DNA from: DASRIA01 sp963724065
GTDB taxonomy: Bacteria; Actinomycetota; Thermoleophilia; Solirubrobacterales; JBBDJG01
NCBI GenBank assembly: GCA_963724065.1
Contig: CAVRTB010000004.1
Coordinates: 124,001-188,000, forward strand
Length of the DNA stretch: 64,000 nucleotides
Direction: 5' to 3'
The notes under the pieces were generated by a model, which saw only the letters and a program-made list of their open reading frames with translations, was not told the DNA's origin and did not search any database. The translations under genes and the position numbers were made by a program. This document shows, one piece after another, positions 51,101 to 58,430 of this stretch (the first letter of the stretch is position 1; the number at the start of each line of letters is the position of its first letter).

Positions 51101-52798
51101 CTACGCTGCTTGGAGCAGCTTTTCGGCGTGCCGCCGCGCCGCCTCGTCACCGCCGTCGGACCCGAGCATGCGGCACAGCTCCTCGACGAGCTCCGCGCGC
51201 CCGAGCCGCTCGACGTCGGTGCGCGCGACATCCGGTTGTGCCGCATCGCGCAGTCGCCCGTGCTTGACGACCCGGAAATGGCGCTCGGCGAGCGACGCGA
51301 TCTGCGGGAGATGGGTGATGCAGACGACCTGCCGCTCGCGCGAAAGGCCGCGCAGCCGCTCTCCGACGGCGCGTGCCGTCGCGCCTCCAACGCCGGCGTC
51401 GACCTCGTCGAACACCACGGTCCCGGAGCCCTCCGCCGTCGCCACACTCATCAGCGCCAGCATCACGCGCGAGAGCTCGCCGCCGGACGCGGTCTCGCGC
51501 AACGGGCCCGCGGGCACGCCCGGGTTGGGCCCGATCAGGAACTCCACCGCGCTCGACCCGGTCGGCACGAGCGACCGCTCCGAGACGATCACGTCGAACG
51601 TCGCGTCGGGCAGCGCGAGGTCCGCGAGCTCGGCCACCACCCGCGCGCCGAGCCTGTCCCCCGCGTCGACGCGCGCGGCGTGCAGGCTCGCGGCCGCTTG
51701 CTCCAGCCGCGCGCCGGCATCCGCGAGCTGCTGCTCGAGCCGAGCGGTCGCCTCCTCGCCTCCGGCGAGGCGGTCGCGTTCCGCGCGGCAGCGCTCGCCG
51801 TGCTCGAGCACGGCGTCGATCGTGCCCCCGTGCTTGCGCTTGAGCCGGCCGAGCTGGTCGAGACGCTCCTCGACCGCCGCGAGCCGCTCGGGGTCGGCCT
51901 CGAGCGTGCCGAGGTAGGCGCGCAGCTCGGCGCCGACGTCCTGGAGCTCGACGCTCAGGGACGCGAACCTCGCGGCGAGCGCGTCGAGCGCATCGTCGGC
52001 GCCGGCCGCGCGATCGAGCTCGGCGCCGGCGCCGGCGATGCGCGCGAGCGCGCCGCCGTCGCCCGGCGCGTCCTGCGGGTCGAGCGCCTCTGTGGCGGCT
52101 CCGGCGGCTGCGCGAAGCGACTCGACCGCGCCCAGGCGGGACCGCTCGCGCTCGAGCTCGGCCTCCTCGTCGGGGGTCGGCGCGACGGCCTCGATCTCGG
52201 CGATCTCGAACTCCAGGAAGTCGAGGTCGCGCTCGCGCGCGCCGAGGCGCCCGCGGAGGTCCTCGAGCTCGCGCTCGAGCGCGCGAAAGTGGGCCAGGTC
52301 GCGGCCGAAGGCCGCCCGTGCGGCGAGCTGCCCGGCGCCGCAGAACGCGTCGAGGATCTCGAGCTGCGCCGATGCGAGCGTGAGCTTGCGGTGCTCGTGC
52401 TGCCCGAAGAAGTCCAGCATCCGCGATCCCACCAGCCGCAGCTCGCCGGCCGTCACGGAGCGGCCCTGCATGTAGGAGCGCGTCGGCCCGCCGGGCACCA
52501 CGCGGCGCGCGAGCACCAGCTCGGGCTCGCCGAGCGGGACGCGCTCGGCGAGGTCGGCCAACTCCGGGTCGGCCGCCAGTCCCGGCGGCGGCTCGAACAC
52601 GCCCTCCACGTATGCCTCCTCCGCGCCGGGCCGTACGGTGCCGCGCCGCGGCTTGCCGCCGAGCAGCAGGTCGAGCGCCTGGGCGACCATCGTCTTTCCG
52701 GCGCCGGTCTCGCCCGTGATCACGTTCAGCCCGGGGCCGAGCGCCAGCTCGGCGCTCTCGATCAGCAGGAGGTTGCGGACGCGCAGCTCGGCAAGCAC
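51101..52798 (-). CDS. recN: DNA repair protein RecN
   Basis: 565 aa from a GTG at 52798 (LAELRVRNLLLIESAELALG), the usual RecN N-terminus; an ATG at 52828 would add ten residues. Walker A NVITGETGAGKTMVAQALDL, then DFFGQHEHRKL, a long coiled coil (ELERELEDLRGRLGARERDL and onwards), the ABC signature ETASGGELSRVMLAL, Walker B GTVVFDEVDAGVGG and CITHLPQIASLA. An SMC-like ATPase in double-strand-break repair. It is the first gene of the long minus-strand array toward xerD. The divergent carotenoid oxygenase begins ~120 bp upstream. Confidence 0.94.
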   Translation of the reverse strand: MLAELRVRNLLLIESAELALGPGLNVITGETGAGKTMVAQALDLLLGGKPRRGTVRPGAEEAYVEGVFEPPPGLAADPELADLAERVPLGEPELVLARRVVPGGPTRSYMQGRSVTAGELRLVGSRMLDFFGQHEHRKLTLASAQLEILDAFCGAGQLAARAAFGRDLAHFRALERELEDLRGRLGARERDLDFLEFEIAEIEAVAPTPDEEAELERERSRLGAVESLRAAAGAATEALDPQDAPGDGGALARIAGAGAELDRAAGADDALDALAARFASLSVELQDVGAELRAYLGTLEADPERLAAVEERLDQLGRLKRKHGGTIDAVLEHGERCRAERDRLAGGEEATARLEQQLADAGARLEQAAASLHAARVDAGDRLGARVVAELADLALPDATFDVIVSERSLVPTGSSAVEFLIGPNPGVPAGPLRETASGGELSRVMLALMSVATAEGSGTVVFDEVDAGVGGATARAVGERLRGLSRERQVVCITHLPQIASLAERHFRVVKHGRLRDAAQPDVARTDVERLGRAELVEELCRMLGSDGGDEAARRHAEKLLQAA

Positions 52799-52919
52799 GG
52801 GGCTACGTCTAGCAGGCGACCCGGTCATCTGATGTAGTTGCAGGCACGATGACGCTGCACGTAGAAACGCGGGGCGCTGGCGTCGAGGCAATCCGTATCT
52901 CGAGGGCCCCTACGCCGCC

Positions 52920-54290
52920 GTGCACGACGAGGTCACGGTCGCCGACCTCGAGGTGCTCGAGGGCGCCGTCCCCGATGACCTCAACGGCGTCTACGTGCGC
53001 AACGGCCCGAACCCGCAGCACCACCCGGTCGGGCGCTACCACTGGTTCGACGGCGACGGCATGGTGCACGCCGTGCACTTCGCCGACGGCGCGGCCGCGT
53101 ATCGCAACCGCTGGGTGCGCACGGAGGGCTTCCTCGCCGAGCGCGACGCGGGGCGCGCGATCTGGCGCGGCATCATCGAGCCGTTCACGGCGAACCCGGC
53201 GGACGCTCCCGAGAAGGACACGGCCAACACGGACCTTCTGTTCCACCGCGACCGCCTACTCGCACTCTGGTACCGCGCGGGGAAGCCCTACGCGCTCGAC
53301 CCGGTGACGCTCGAGACGATCGGGCCCGAGGACTTCGGCGGGACGCTGCGCTGCGAGGTCTCGGCGCACGCGAAGGTCGACGAGGCCAGCGGCGAGCTGA
53401 TGTTCTTCGACTTCGGCGTGAAGCCACCGTACATGCGCTACGGGGTCGTCGGGCCCGAGGGCACCGTGCGCCACTTCGTCCCGATCGACCTCCCGGGGCC
53501 GCGCCTGCCGCACGACATGGCGATCACCGAGCGACACTCGATCCTGATGGACCTGCCGCTGGTCGCCGATCCGCGCGCGGCGCGCTCGGGCCGGCACAAG
53601 CTGCGCTTCGAGCGCGACCTGCCGGCGCGGTTCGGCGTGATCCCGCGCTTCGGGGCGGCCGCGGACATCCGCTGGTTCGAGGCAGACCCCTGCTACATCT
53701 ACCACTCGATCAACGCGCGCGACGAGGGTGACGAGGTCGTGCTCGACGTCTGCCGGGTCAAGCAGCCGAAGCCCGTCGCCGAGGACGCGGGGCCGCTCGC
53801 GCAGATGCTCACCTACCTGCGCCTCGACGCGAACCTGCACCGCTACCGGTTCGACCTGCGCACCGGGCGCACGCGCGAGCAGGTGATGGACGACGACAAC
53901 AGCGAGTTCCCCTCGATCAACCAGGGCTTCGTCGGGCGCCCCGCGCGCTACGCGTACAACATGCACATCTCCCCCGAGAAGACGCTGTTGTTCGACGGGC
54001 TGATGAAGTACGACGTCGAGGCGGGCACCGCCGAGACACACTGGTTCGGCGATGGGCGCTGGGGCAGCGAGGCCCCGTTCGCGCCGCGGCCGGGCGCGCA
54101 CGTGGAGGACGACGGGTACCTGGTGTCCTACGTGCACGACGAGCGCGACGGGTCGAGCGAGCTACACGTGCTCGACGCGCGCGACATGCACGCGGCGCCG
54201 GTCTGCCGCCTGCGCCTGCCCGTGCGCGTGCCGCTCGGCTTTCACGCGACGTGGATCCCGGGCGGGTCGCTGCCCGGCGGCTCCGCCTGA
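52920..54290 (+). CDS. Carotenoid cleavage oxygenase family protein
   Basis: 456 aa from GTG 52920. VPDDLNGVYVRNGPNPQHHP, YHWFDGDGMVHAV, the four iron-binding histidines (H150 in VSAHAKVD, H198 in LPHDMAIT, H262 in YIYHSINA, H442 in LGFHATW) and EFPSINQGFVGRPARYAY are all present, so the non-heme iron site is intact. It cleaves double bonds of carotenoids, apocarotenoids or stilbenes. Homology begins earlier: the same frame reads NPYLEGPYAA just before the GTG, but no in-frame start exists back to a stop at 52830. The ATG at 52849 (TLHVETRGAGVEA) is in another frame, suggesting a one-base error or lesion near 52890-52900. The true N-terminus is therefore probably longer. Confidence 0.85.
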   Translation: MHDEVTVADLEVLEGAVPDDLNGVYVRNGPNPQHHPVGRYHWFDGDGMVHAVHFADGAAAYRNRWVRTEGFLAERDAGRAIWRGIIEPFTANPADAPEKDTANTDLLFHRDRLLALWYRAGKPYALDPVTLETIGPEDFGGTLRCEVSAHAKVDEASGELMFFDFGVKPPYMRYGVVGPEGTVRHFVPIDLPGPRLPHDMAITERHSILMDLPLVADPRAARSGRHKLRFERDLPARFGVIPRFGAAADIRWFEADPCYIYHSINARDEGDEVVLDVCRVKQPKPVAEDAGPLAQMLTYLRLDANLHRYRFDLRTGRTREQVMDDDNSEFPSINQGFVGRPARYAYNMHISPEKTLLFDGLMKYDVEAGTAETHWFGDGRWGSEAPFAPRPGAHVEDDGYLVSYVHDERDGSSELHVLDARDMHAAPVCRLRLPVRVPLGFHATWIPGGSLPGGSA

Positions 54291-54298
54291 GCGCCGCC

Positions 54299-54379
54299 GT
54301 GCGCCCGCGCCTGGGCGTCGCCGTCGGGCTATGGCAGGACCGCGATCCGGTCGAGAACTTGGGCGTTGTGGTCGATTGA
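54299..54379 (+). pseudogene. Truncated remnant of an LLM-type oxidoreductase N-terminus
   Basis: A 26-codon frame from GTG 54299 reads RPRLGVAVGLWQDRDPVENL and ends GVVVD with TGA at 54377-54379. LGVAVGLWQDRDPVENL looks like the first strand and helix of an F420-type LLM oxidoreductase, which then should run for ~300 residues. The sequence stops where the CCCC/GGGG palindrome begins. A deletion junction is a plausible reading. Short length makes the call tentative. Confidence 0.3.
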
Positions 54380-54394
54380 CCCCCTTATAGGGGT
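54379..54394. promoter_or_regulatory. Palindrome ACCCC-CTTATA-GGGGT
   Basis: Five-bp arms, between convergent genes and touching the end of the LLM remnant. With its flanks it reads TGACCCCCTTATAGGGGTACA, here described as TACCCC arms with a TATA centre on the other strand, close to operators of CsoR-family repressors. It is similar to the site at 33474-33490. No CsoR-regulated gene type (copper or sulfur handling) starts beside it. Confidence 0.35.
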
Positions 54395-54444
54395 ACAAAC
54401 GACCGCAGCGCGTGGCCCGCGCGGGCGAAACCGATCAGACATTG

Positions 54445-55272
54445 CTACGAGGTGAGCTGGAGGAGCTTTTCGCGGAAGCGGCGGTAGAAGCTCGAGCCCG
54501 GGAGCTGGGCGAGGCCGACCATGTCGGGAGCGAAGTTGATCTCACACCCGTCGCCGGCCGCCAGCTCGCCGGTCTTCATGCCGTCGATCACGATGTCGAC
54601 CGGGTCGCGGCCGTCGTTCACGACGCGCAGCACGTCGTCGGGAGCCGCGACCAGTGCCCGTGAGCTGAGCGCGTGGGGGGCGATCAGGCTCACGACGAAC
54701 CCTCTCACGCCCCAGGCCACGATCGGTCCCCCGGCCGACAGGCTGTAGGCCGTCGATCCGGCCGGCGTCGCGGCGATCAGCCCGTCGCAGGGCACGCGCG
54801 CGACCCACTCGCCGGCAAGCGAGTACGAGAGGTTGGCGACGTTGATCTCCGGGCGGCGCTGGAACGAGATCTCGTTGATCGCGAAGCGCTCGGGCGAGTG
54901 GTCGTCGGCGACGAGCGCGGGCAGATCGACCACCTCGAAGTTGCCCGACAGGGCCAGGTCGAGGGCCAGCGGCAGGTCGTCGGGGTCGACCGTCGCCAGG
55001 AACCCGATCCGCCCGAAGTTGATCGCGAAGACCGGCACGCCGGTCCCGGCGTGCTTGCGCAGCGCACGCAACGTCGCGCCGTCGCCGCCGAGCACGATGC
55101 AGACATCGGGGCGGGAGCCGTCCTGCGCATCGGTCCCGGAGTCGAACGCCAGCTCGACCCCCGCCGCGGCGGCGGCGTCGGTGAGCAGGCGGACCGCCTC
55201 CACCGTCTCGTCCGGGCGCTGGTGCGTGAACACCTCGGCCCTGCGGATCTTGCGTGCCGTCGCCTCGCTCAT
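54445..55272 (-). CDS. nadK: NAD kinase
   Basis: 275 aa from the ATG at 55272, overlapping the tlyA stop (ATGA). VCIVLGGDGATLRALR carries the GGDG motif, FAINFGRIGFLATVDPD the NFG-x-x-GFL motif, FAINEISFQRRPEINVANLS and CDGLIAATPAGSTAYSLSAG the NAD site (NE and TPTGSTAY-like motif with Ala instead of Thr after P), then GGPIVAWGVRGFVVSLIAPH. It phosphorylates NAD to NADP using ATP or polyphosphate. tlyA-nadK-recN is a conserved order; here the carotenoid oxygenase gene interrupts it on the other strand. Confidence 0.93.
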   Translation of the reverse strand: MSEATARKIRRAEVFTHQRPDETVEAVRLLTDAAAAAGVELAFDSGTDAQDGSRPDVCIVLGGDGATLRALRKHAGTGVPVFAINFGRIGFLATVDPDDLPLALDLALSGNFEVVDLPALVADDHSPERFAINEISFQRRPEINVANLSYSLAGEWVARVPCDGLIAATPAGSTAYSLSAGGPIVAWGVRGFVVSLIAPHALSSRALVAAPDDVLRVVNDGRDPVDIVIDGMKTGELAAGDGCEINFAPDMVGLAQLPGSSFYRRFREKLLQLTS

Positions 55273-56084
55273 CGGACCGCCACCGGCTCGATGTCGGGCT
55301 CCGCCACGCGCCCCGCCGTGATCAGATCCTCGGCGCCCGCGCGCGCACGCTCCGTGCACCACACGAAGCTTTCGCGATTGCCGGCCGGCCCAGGCAGGCC
55401 GGAGGAGCAATACCCCTGCACGCTCAGCCCGGCGCCGCGCGCCGCCTCACCGACGGCGACGAGCGCCTCGAGCCGGTCCTCCGCGCGCCGCACCACCCCG
55501 CCCTTGCCGACGCGACCCCGGCCCAGCTCGAACTGCGGCTTGACCAAGGCCAGCAGGTCGAACCGCGGCGCCGCGCAGGCGGCGACGGCCGGCAGCACCT
55601 TCGCAAGGGAGATGAACGAGACGTCCATGACGATCAGGTCGGGACGGTAAGGGAGGTGCCCCGCCTCCAGGTGCCGCGCGTTGACGCGCTCGAGCACCGT
55701 CACCCGCGGGTCCTCGCGCAGGCGCCAGTCGAGGTCCCCGTACCCGACGTCGACGCAGATCACGTGCTCCGCCCCTTGCTGGAGCATGCAATCGGTGAAG
55801 CCGCCCGTCGAGGACCCCACGTCGAGTGCGCGCCGGCGCTCGACCGGCATCGCGAAGCGCTCGAGCGCGCGCGCGAGCTTCAGGCCGCCGCGTGACACGA
55901 ACCGCGGCCCGCGGACGAGCCGTACGTCGGCTTCGCGGTCGACGAGCGTCCCGGGCTTCGCGGCGCGCGCGCCGTCACTGCCGAGCGTCACCTCGCCCGC
56001 CATCACGGCGGCCGCCGCGCGGCTGCGGCTCTCGCAGAGCCCTCGCTCGACGAGCAGCGCGTCGAGCCGGATCCGATCCCTCAT
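55269..56084 (-). CDS. tlyA: TlyA-type rRNA 2'-O-methyltransferase
   Basis: 271 aa. N-terminal S4 RNA-binding domain (RIRLDALLVERGLCESRSRA, AAAVMAGEVTLGS). SAM-binding FtsJ-like domain with ALDVGSSTGGFTDCMLQQGA and VDVGYGDLDWRL. The K-D-K-E tetrad is K69, D154 (VMDVSFISL), K182 (LVKPQFELGRG) and E238 (GNRESFVW). In mycobacteria TlyA methylates C1409 of 16S and C1920 of 23S rRNA and gives capreomycin sensitivity. The S4 domain and interdomain linker are of normal length. First gene of the tlyA-nadK pair; the 66 bp upstream also hold the divergent inverted repeat at 56110-56150. Confidence 0.92.
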   Translation of the reverse strand: MRDRIRLDALLVERGLCESRSRAAAAVMAGEVTLGSDGARAAKPGTLVDREADVRLVRGPRFVSRGGLKLARALERFAMPVERRRALDVGSSTGGFTDCMLQQGAEHVICVDVGYGDLDWRLREDPRVTVLERVNARHLEAGHLPYRPDLIVMDVSFISLAKVLPAVAACAAPRFDLLALVKPQFELGRGRVGKGGVVRRAEDRLEALVAVGEAARGAGLSVQGYCSSGLPGPAGNRESFVWCTERARAGAEDLITAGRVAEPDIEPVAVR

Positions 56085-56109
56085 GGCGTAAAGGTACTCA
56101 GGAGATCAC

Positions 56110-56150
56110 TGTGACCGAGTTCACATAAGAACAGGTGTTCGACGGTCACA
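56110..56150. promoter_or_regulatory. Spaced inverted repeat next to the start of a small membrane-protein gene
   Basis: TGTGACCG (56110-56117) and CGGTCACA (56143-56150) are perfect 8-bp arms separated by 25 bp; the right arm touches the ATG at 56151. The spacer has GTTCACAT and GGTGTTCG, which extend the symmetry weakly. It fits an operator for a dimeric repressor, or a hairpin that would sequester the start codon. It may also serve the divergent tlyA gene. Confidence 0.5.
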
Positions 56151-56531
56151 ATGAATATCGACATGACGCTCGCTCGACTCGTACCCCTTCCCATCCACGC
56201 GGCCCTCGAGGTCGCGCTGGCGCCGTTGGTGATCGCTGCGCCCTTCGCGCTCGGCCTCGACGGCGCTGCGTACGTGGTTGCACTGATCATCGGAGTACTG
56301 CTGATGGGGACGGGGCTCGCCACCACAACGCTCGTGAGCGGACGTGGCGCGCCTCAGGGACTGCGGGTCTCGGCGCTCGTCGATGTCAGCCTCGGAATCG
56401 CACTTGCTGCCGCCTTCACCGCACTCGCCTTCGCGATCGCGGGAGAGATGGTCGCCGGTGGGTTCTTCGCCGTGGTCGCCGCGACGCAGGGCTTGCTGAC
56501 GGTTACCACGCGCTACTCGGCACGAGCGTAG
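56151..56531 (+). CDS. Small four-helix membrane protein
   Basis: 126 aa. Four hydrophobic segments: about residues 14-34, 40-62, 72-95 and 99-120. LVPLPIHAALEVALAPLVIA followed by FALGLDGAAYVVALIIGVLL has the pattern of small SPW-like or DUF-type stress membrane proteins with symmetrical halves. No family assigned. An inverted repeat abuts the start, and a strong terminator follows, so this is a single-gene, individually regulated transcript, unlike most genes around it. Confidence 0.7.
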   Translation: MNIDMTLARLVPLPIHAALEVALAPLVIAAPFALGLDGAAYVVALIIGVLLMGTGLATTTLVSGRGAPQGLRVSALVDVSLGIALAAAFTALAFAIAGEMVAGGFFAVVAATQGLLTVTTRYSARA

Positions 56532-56592
56532 CGACCAGACCAGAGAACTTCCTCACACACATCACATAGCGCAGTATCTCTCCTCCCCAAGG

Positions 56593-56631
56593 GCGCCCCG
56601 CGAAAGCGGGGCGCTCTCCCTTTGTGGAGAG
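56593..56631 (+). terminator. Tandem hairpin terminator
   Basis: GCGCCCCGC-GAAA-GCGGGGCGC (56593-56614) is a perfect 9-bp stem with a GAAA tetraloop, followed by TCTCCCTTTGT. A second stem CTCTCC-CTTTGT-GGAGAG (56614-56631) starts on its last base. It ends transcription of the small membrane-protein gene, 61 bp after its stop. Confidence 0.85.
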
Positions 56632-56691
56632 TGGTGGTGCGCATCGCCCGCGCGGTTTCACCGCCTAAAGTAGCCCTCTGGCGAGGCCGAT

Positions 56692-58407
56692 GTGGATTGG
56701 GTGAGGAGCCGAACCACCCGTTCGCTCGGCACGGTTGCGATGGTCGTGCTCGCGCTTGCGGCGCTCGCGCTGCTTGCGCCACGCGAGCCCGCGTTCGCCG
56801 CGACTGACCCCGCTGTCCCTCCGATCTCCCCCAAGGCGGCGATCCGGATCGCCGACCGCACGCCGCAGGTGCGCGCCGAGCGCCGGCGACATCCGGACCT
56901 GCAGGCCGAGAACGTGACGCTCTACCAGGGCAGCAGGGATTGGGGAATCACGTACAAGTCCGGGAGCGAGGTGCTCGCGGACATCACCGTCGACGGGCGC
57001 ACCGGCGAGATCGTCGAGGCCTGGCAGGGCACGCAGGCCGAGTGGGTGATGGCGCGCGGCCACGAGGGGTACTTCGGGAAGACCTTCGACGAGTGGTACG
57101 TGTGGATTCCGCTGTGCCTGCTGTTCGTCGCGCCGTTCTTCGACCCGCGCCGGCCGTTCCGGATGCTGCACCTCGACCTGCTGGTGCTGCTCGGCGGATT
57201 CGGCGTCTCCCACTTCTTCTTCAACAAGGGCGAGATCGGGACGTCAGTGCCGCTCGTTTACCCGGTGCTCGCGTACTTCCTCGCGCGCATGCTGTTCGCG
57301 GCCTTCCGCCCGCGGCGCACCGGCGAGCGCCTGATCCCGCTCGTGCCCGCCGCGTTCCTCGTCACGGGGATCGTGCTGCTCGGCGGGTTCCGGATCGGGC
57401 TCGACCTCGTCGAGGGCAAGGTGGGCGACGTCGGCTACGCGAGCGCGGTCGGAGCCACGCGGATCCAGCAGGACGAGCCGCTCTACGTCGACAGCGGCGC
57501 CAACGACCAGCACTTCGACACCTACGGGCCCGTGAACTACCTTGCATATGACCCGTTCGTGCGCGTCTGGCAGCCCTCCCGGCAGCAGATCGAAGCGCCC
57601 GAGGACTTCGACCTGCCGGCGGCGCGGGTCGCGGCGCTCGTGTTCGACGCCTTGACCGTGCTCGGCCTGTTCCTGCTCGGCATGCGGCTGCGCCGCGGAC
57701 GCGAAGGCCACCTGCTCGGGCTCGCGCTCGCCTACGGATGGGTGAGCTTCCCGTACACGCTCTTCCCGCTGATGACGAACAGCAACGACGGCCTGATCTC
57801 GATGCTCCTGGTCTACGCCTTGCTCGGGCTCTCGTCACCCCCGGCGCGGGGCGCGATGATCGCGCTCGCGAGCGCGGCGAAGTTCGCGCCGATCGCGCTC
57901 GCGCCGCTGTTCGCAACGGGGCGCGGAGAGGCGCGCCTGCGGTCGTGGATCTCCTTCGCGATGGTGTTCGCGCTCGTGTGCCTGCTGACCGTCGTCCCGG
58001 TCGTGCCCGCAGAGGGAGGCTGGCGCGTGATGTGGGACCAGACGATCGGCTTCCAGTTCGATCGCGACTCCCCGTTCAGCGTGTGGGGCCAGAACGCGGC
58101 TCTCGACCCGCTGCTGACGGTGCTGAAGGTCGCGGTGATCGCGCTCGGCGTGCTCGTCGCGTTCGTCCCGCGCCGGCGCGACGCGCTGCAGGTCGCCGCG
58201 CTCGGGGCCGCGGTGCTGATCGCGACGCAGCTGATCGCGGTCCACTGGTTCTACCTATACGTCGTGTGGTTCACCCCGTTCCTGCTCGTGGCCCTGTTCG
58301 GCGAGTACTCGACGGCCCGCGGCCGCGCGCGCGAGCCGGTGCCCGCCGAGTTCGCGGCGCCCCCGGCGCCGGTCGAGCGTGAGCCGGAGCTCGTCGGCGC
58401 TCGTTAG
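56692..58407 (+). CDS. PepSY-like domain fused to a GT-C-type polytopic membrane protein
   Basis: 571 aa from a GTG at 56692. A signal-like first segment (LGTVAMVVLALAALALLAPR) is followed by a ~75-residue soluble part with ISPKAAIRIADRTPQVRAER, DWGITYKSGSEVLADITVDG and RTGEIVEAWQG, which has the strand-turn pattern of PepSY domains. From about residue 130 there are ten or more membrane segments with FDTYGPVNYLAYDPFVR, LAYGWVSFPYTLFPLMTNSN and SAAKFAPIALAPLF, as in DUF2029/GT87 polyprenyl-phosphate mannosyl transferases. No classical GT-C Asp-Asp motif is obvious. Likely a cell-envelope glycan enzyme with an external sensor or inhibitor-like domain. TAAAGT at 56665-56670 is a possible -10 box. 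Confidence 0.65.
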   Translation: MDWVRSRTTRSLGTVAMVVLALAALALLAPREPAFAATDPAVPPISPKAAIRIADRTPQVRAERRRHPDLQAENVTLYQGSRDWGITYKSGSEVLADITVDGRTGEIVEAWQGTQAEWVMARGHEGYFGKTFDEWYVWIPLCLLFVAPFFDPRRPFRMLHLDLLVLLGGFGVSHFFFNKGEIGTSVPLVYPVLAYFLARMLFAAFRPRRTGERLIPLVPAAFLVTGIVLLGGFRIGLDLVEGKVGDVGYASAVGATRIQQDEPLYVDSGANDQHFDTYGPVNYLAYDPFVRVWQPSRQQIEAPEDFDLPAARVAALVFDALTVLGLFLLGMRLRRGREGHLLGLALAYGWVSFPYTLFPLMTNSNDGLISMLLVYALLGLSSPPARGAMIALASAAKFAPIALAPLFATGRGEARLRSWISFAMVFALVCLLTVVPVVPAEGGWRVMWDQTIGFQFDRDSPFSVWGQNAALDPLLTVLKVAVIALGVLVAFVPRRRDALQVAALGAAVLIATQLIAVHWFYLYVVWFTPFLLVALFGEYSTARGRAREPVPAEFAAPPAPVEREPELVGAR

Positions 58408-58430
58408 CCGGCCGCCGCCGGCACGCATCG

